This document shows, piece by piece, positions 15,063 through 15,644 of a stretch of 15,644 nt of DNA. The DNA lies in assembly GCA_045588345.1 (NCBI GenBank), contig JAZNDZ010000045.1:1-15644 (forward strand), given 5' to 3'. Position 1 is the first letter of the stretch; every line of letters begins with the position of its first letter. The position numbers were made by a program, and so were the translations under genes. This DNA comes from HGM04593 sp045588345 (lineage in GTDB: Bacteria; Bacteroidota; Bacteroidia; Bacteroidales; Bacteroidaceae). Below the pieces are notes generated by a model. It ran no database searches. It saw only the letters and a list, made by a program, of their open reading frames with translations, and was not told the DNA's origin.

Positions 15063-15644
15063 ATGAAGAAATTTGGTATAATAGGCTATCCGCTTGCACA
15101 ATCGGCATCACCGGCCTTCTTCAACGCTAAGTTCCGCGCCGAAGGCATCGATGCTGAGTATATTCCCTTTGAGATTAAGAGCATCGATGAGTTGCCGGCA
15201 GTGCTCGAGGCACACCCCGAGCTATGCGGCTTCAATGTAACCATCCCCTACAAAGTAGAGGTAATGAAATACCTTGACGGTATTAGCGACGAGGCAAAGT
15301 CTATAAATGCCGTGAATGTTGTAAAGGTGACACGCGACAAGGATGGCAAGGCCTGTCTATGGGGCTACAACAGTGATGTAATAGGTTTTACACGCTCTAT
15401 TGAGCCATTTGTAAAAGAGAAACACAGCAAAGCGCTTGTGTTGGGAACCGGCGGAGCATCGAAAGCCATCATACACTCATTGAAGCAATTGGGTATAGAA
15501 CCACAACCGGTATCGCGCACGGCAAGCAACTGTGCGATAGCATATAGTGATATTACGGCAGACATAATGCAGAGCCATACTGTAGTTGTCAACTGCACGC
15601 CGCTCGGGATGGTAGGACACGGCATAGACCAATGCCCCGACATC
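15063..15644 (+). CDS. aroE: Shikimate dehydrogenase AroE (3' end cut by window edge)
   Basis: AroE reduces 3-dehydroshikimate to shikimate with NADPH, the fourth step of the chorismate pathway in the cytoplasm. The first 194 codons are present. The substrate-binding signature GYPLAQSASPAFFN has Ser14 and Ser16. The catalytic Lys64 lies in NVTIPYK, Asn82 and Asn85 in NAVN, and the second catalytic residue Asp105 in YNSDVIGF. The nucleotide-binding loop LGTGGAS lies at 127-133. About 50 further residues would be expected beyond the window. The start is the ATG at 15063 after an AT-rich leader; no ribosome-binding site of E. coli type is seen. No promoter was recognised between the GH27/GH16 gene and aroE apart from the structured spacer. 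Confidence 0.97.
   Translation, partial: MKKFGIIGYPLAQSASPAFFNAKFRAEGIDAEYIPFEIKSIDELPAVLEAHPELCGFNVTIPYKVEVMKYLDGISDEAKSINAVNVVKVTRDKDGKACLWGYNSDVIGFTRSIEPFVKEKHSKALVLGTGGASKAIIHSLKQLGIEPQPVSRTASNCAIAYSDITADIMQSHTVVVNCTPLGMVGHGIDQCPDI

Noticed and set aside
1..15644. CRISPR array, toxin-antitoxin, phage or transposon system
   Set aside because: No regularly spaced repeats, no cas, integrase, transposase or toxin-like genes were seen; all substantial genes fit envelope, RNA-modification, repair or metabolic roles.

Overview
The window looks like chromosomal DNA of a Bacteroidales bacterium (Bacteroides/Prevotella/Muribaculaceae type; genus not resolved). Three things point there. Promoters match the Bacteroidetes pattern (TTG/TTTG, 19-21 nt, then TAnnTTTG or TAnnTTCG) with little use of Shine-Dalgarno sites. 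Exported proteins carry Bacteroidetes-style lipoprotein signals or a type IX secretion-like C-terminal tail. Gene content and motifs (DPP5-like S9 peptidase, MtaB, a short RsmI-like methylase, GEVED-like modules) also fit that order. No rRNA, tRNA, CRISPR array, transposase or phage gene was seen.

Layout. (1) 1-3035, minus strand: an apparent two-gene operon of a lipoprotein S9 peptidase (DPP5-like, intact Ser/Asp/His triad) followed by an MFS transporter cut by the left edge. The transporter resembles the MFSD1 dipeptide-carrier branch, so the pair plausibly releases and then imports short peptides. (2) 3341-3828, plus strand: a small, apparently strongly expressed lipoprotein gene with a consensus promoter, a repeated TEV(V/L/I)PA motif, a UUCG-loop hairpin and a 48-bp perfect palindrome behind it. 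(3) 3914-6983, plus strand: a compact operon of mtaB (tRNA methylthiotransferase), a family 2 glycosyltransferase and a short RsmI-like SAM-dependent methyltransferase. (4) 6999-10340, minus strand: an MscS-family channel and uvrB, each with its own likely promoter. (5) 10525-14778, plus strand: a 1417-residue secreted enzyme joining a GH27 alpha-galactosidase, a CBM-like module, two copies of a tandem module, a GH16 endo-glycanase and a type IX-like sorting tail. (6) 14779-15062: a non-coding stretch of nested inverted repeats and hairpins. (7) 15063-15644: the 5' part of aroE (shikimate dehydrogenase), cut by the right edge.

Most of the window is ordinary housekeeping DNA. The items most worth following are the two-catalytic-domain GH27/GH16 protein, which stands alone without SusC/SusD neighbours; the peptidase/transporter pair; and the structured spacer before aroE, where several copies of GGTGACT compete for one complementary arm.
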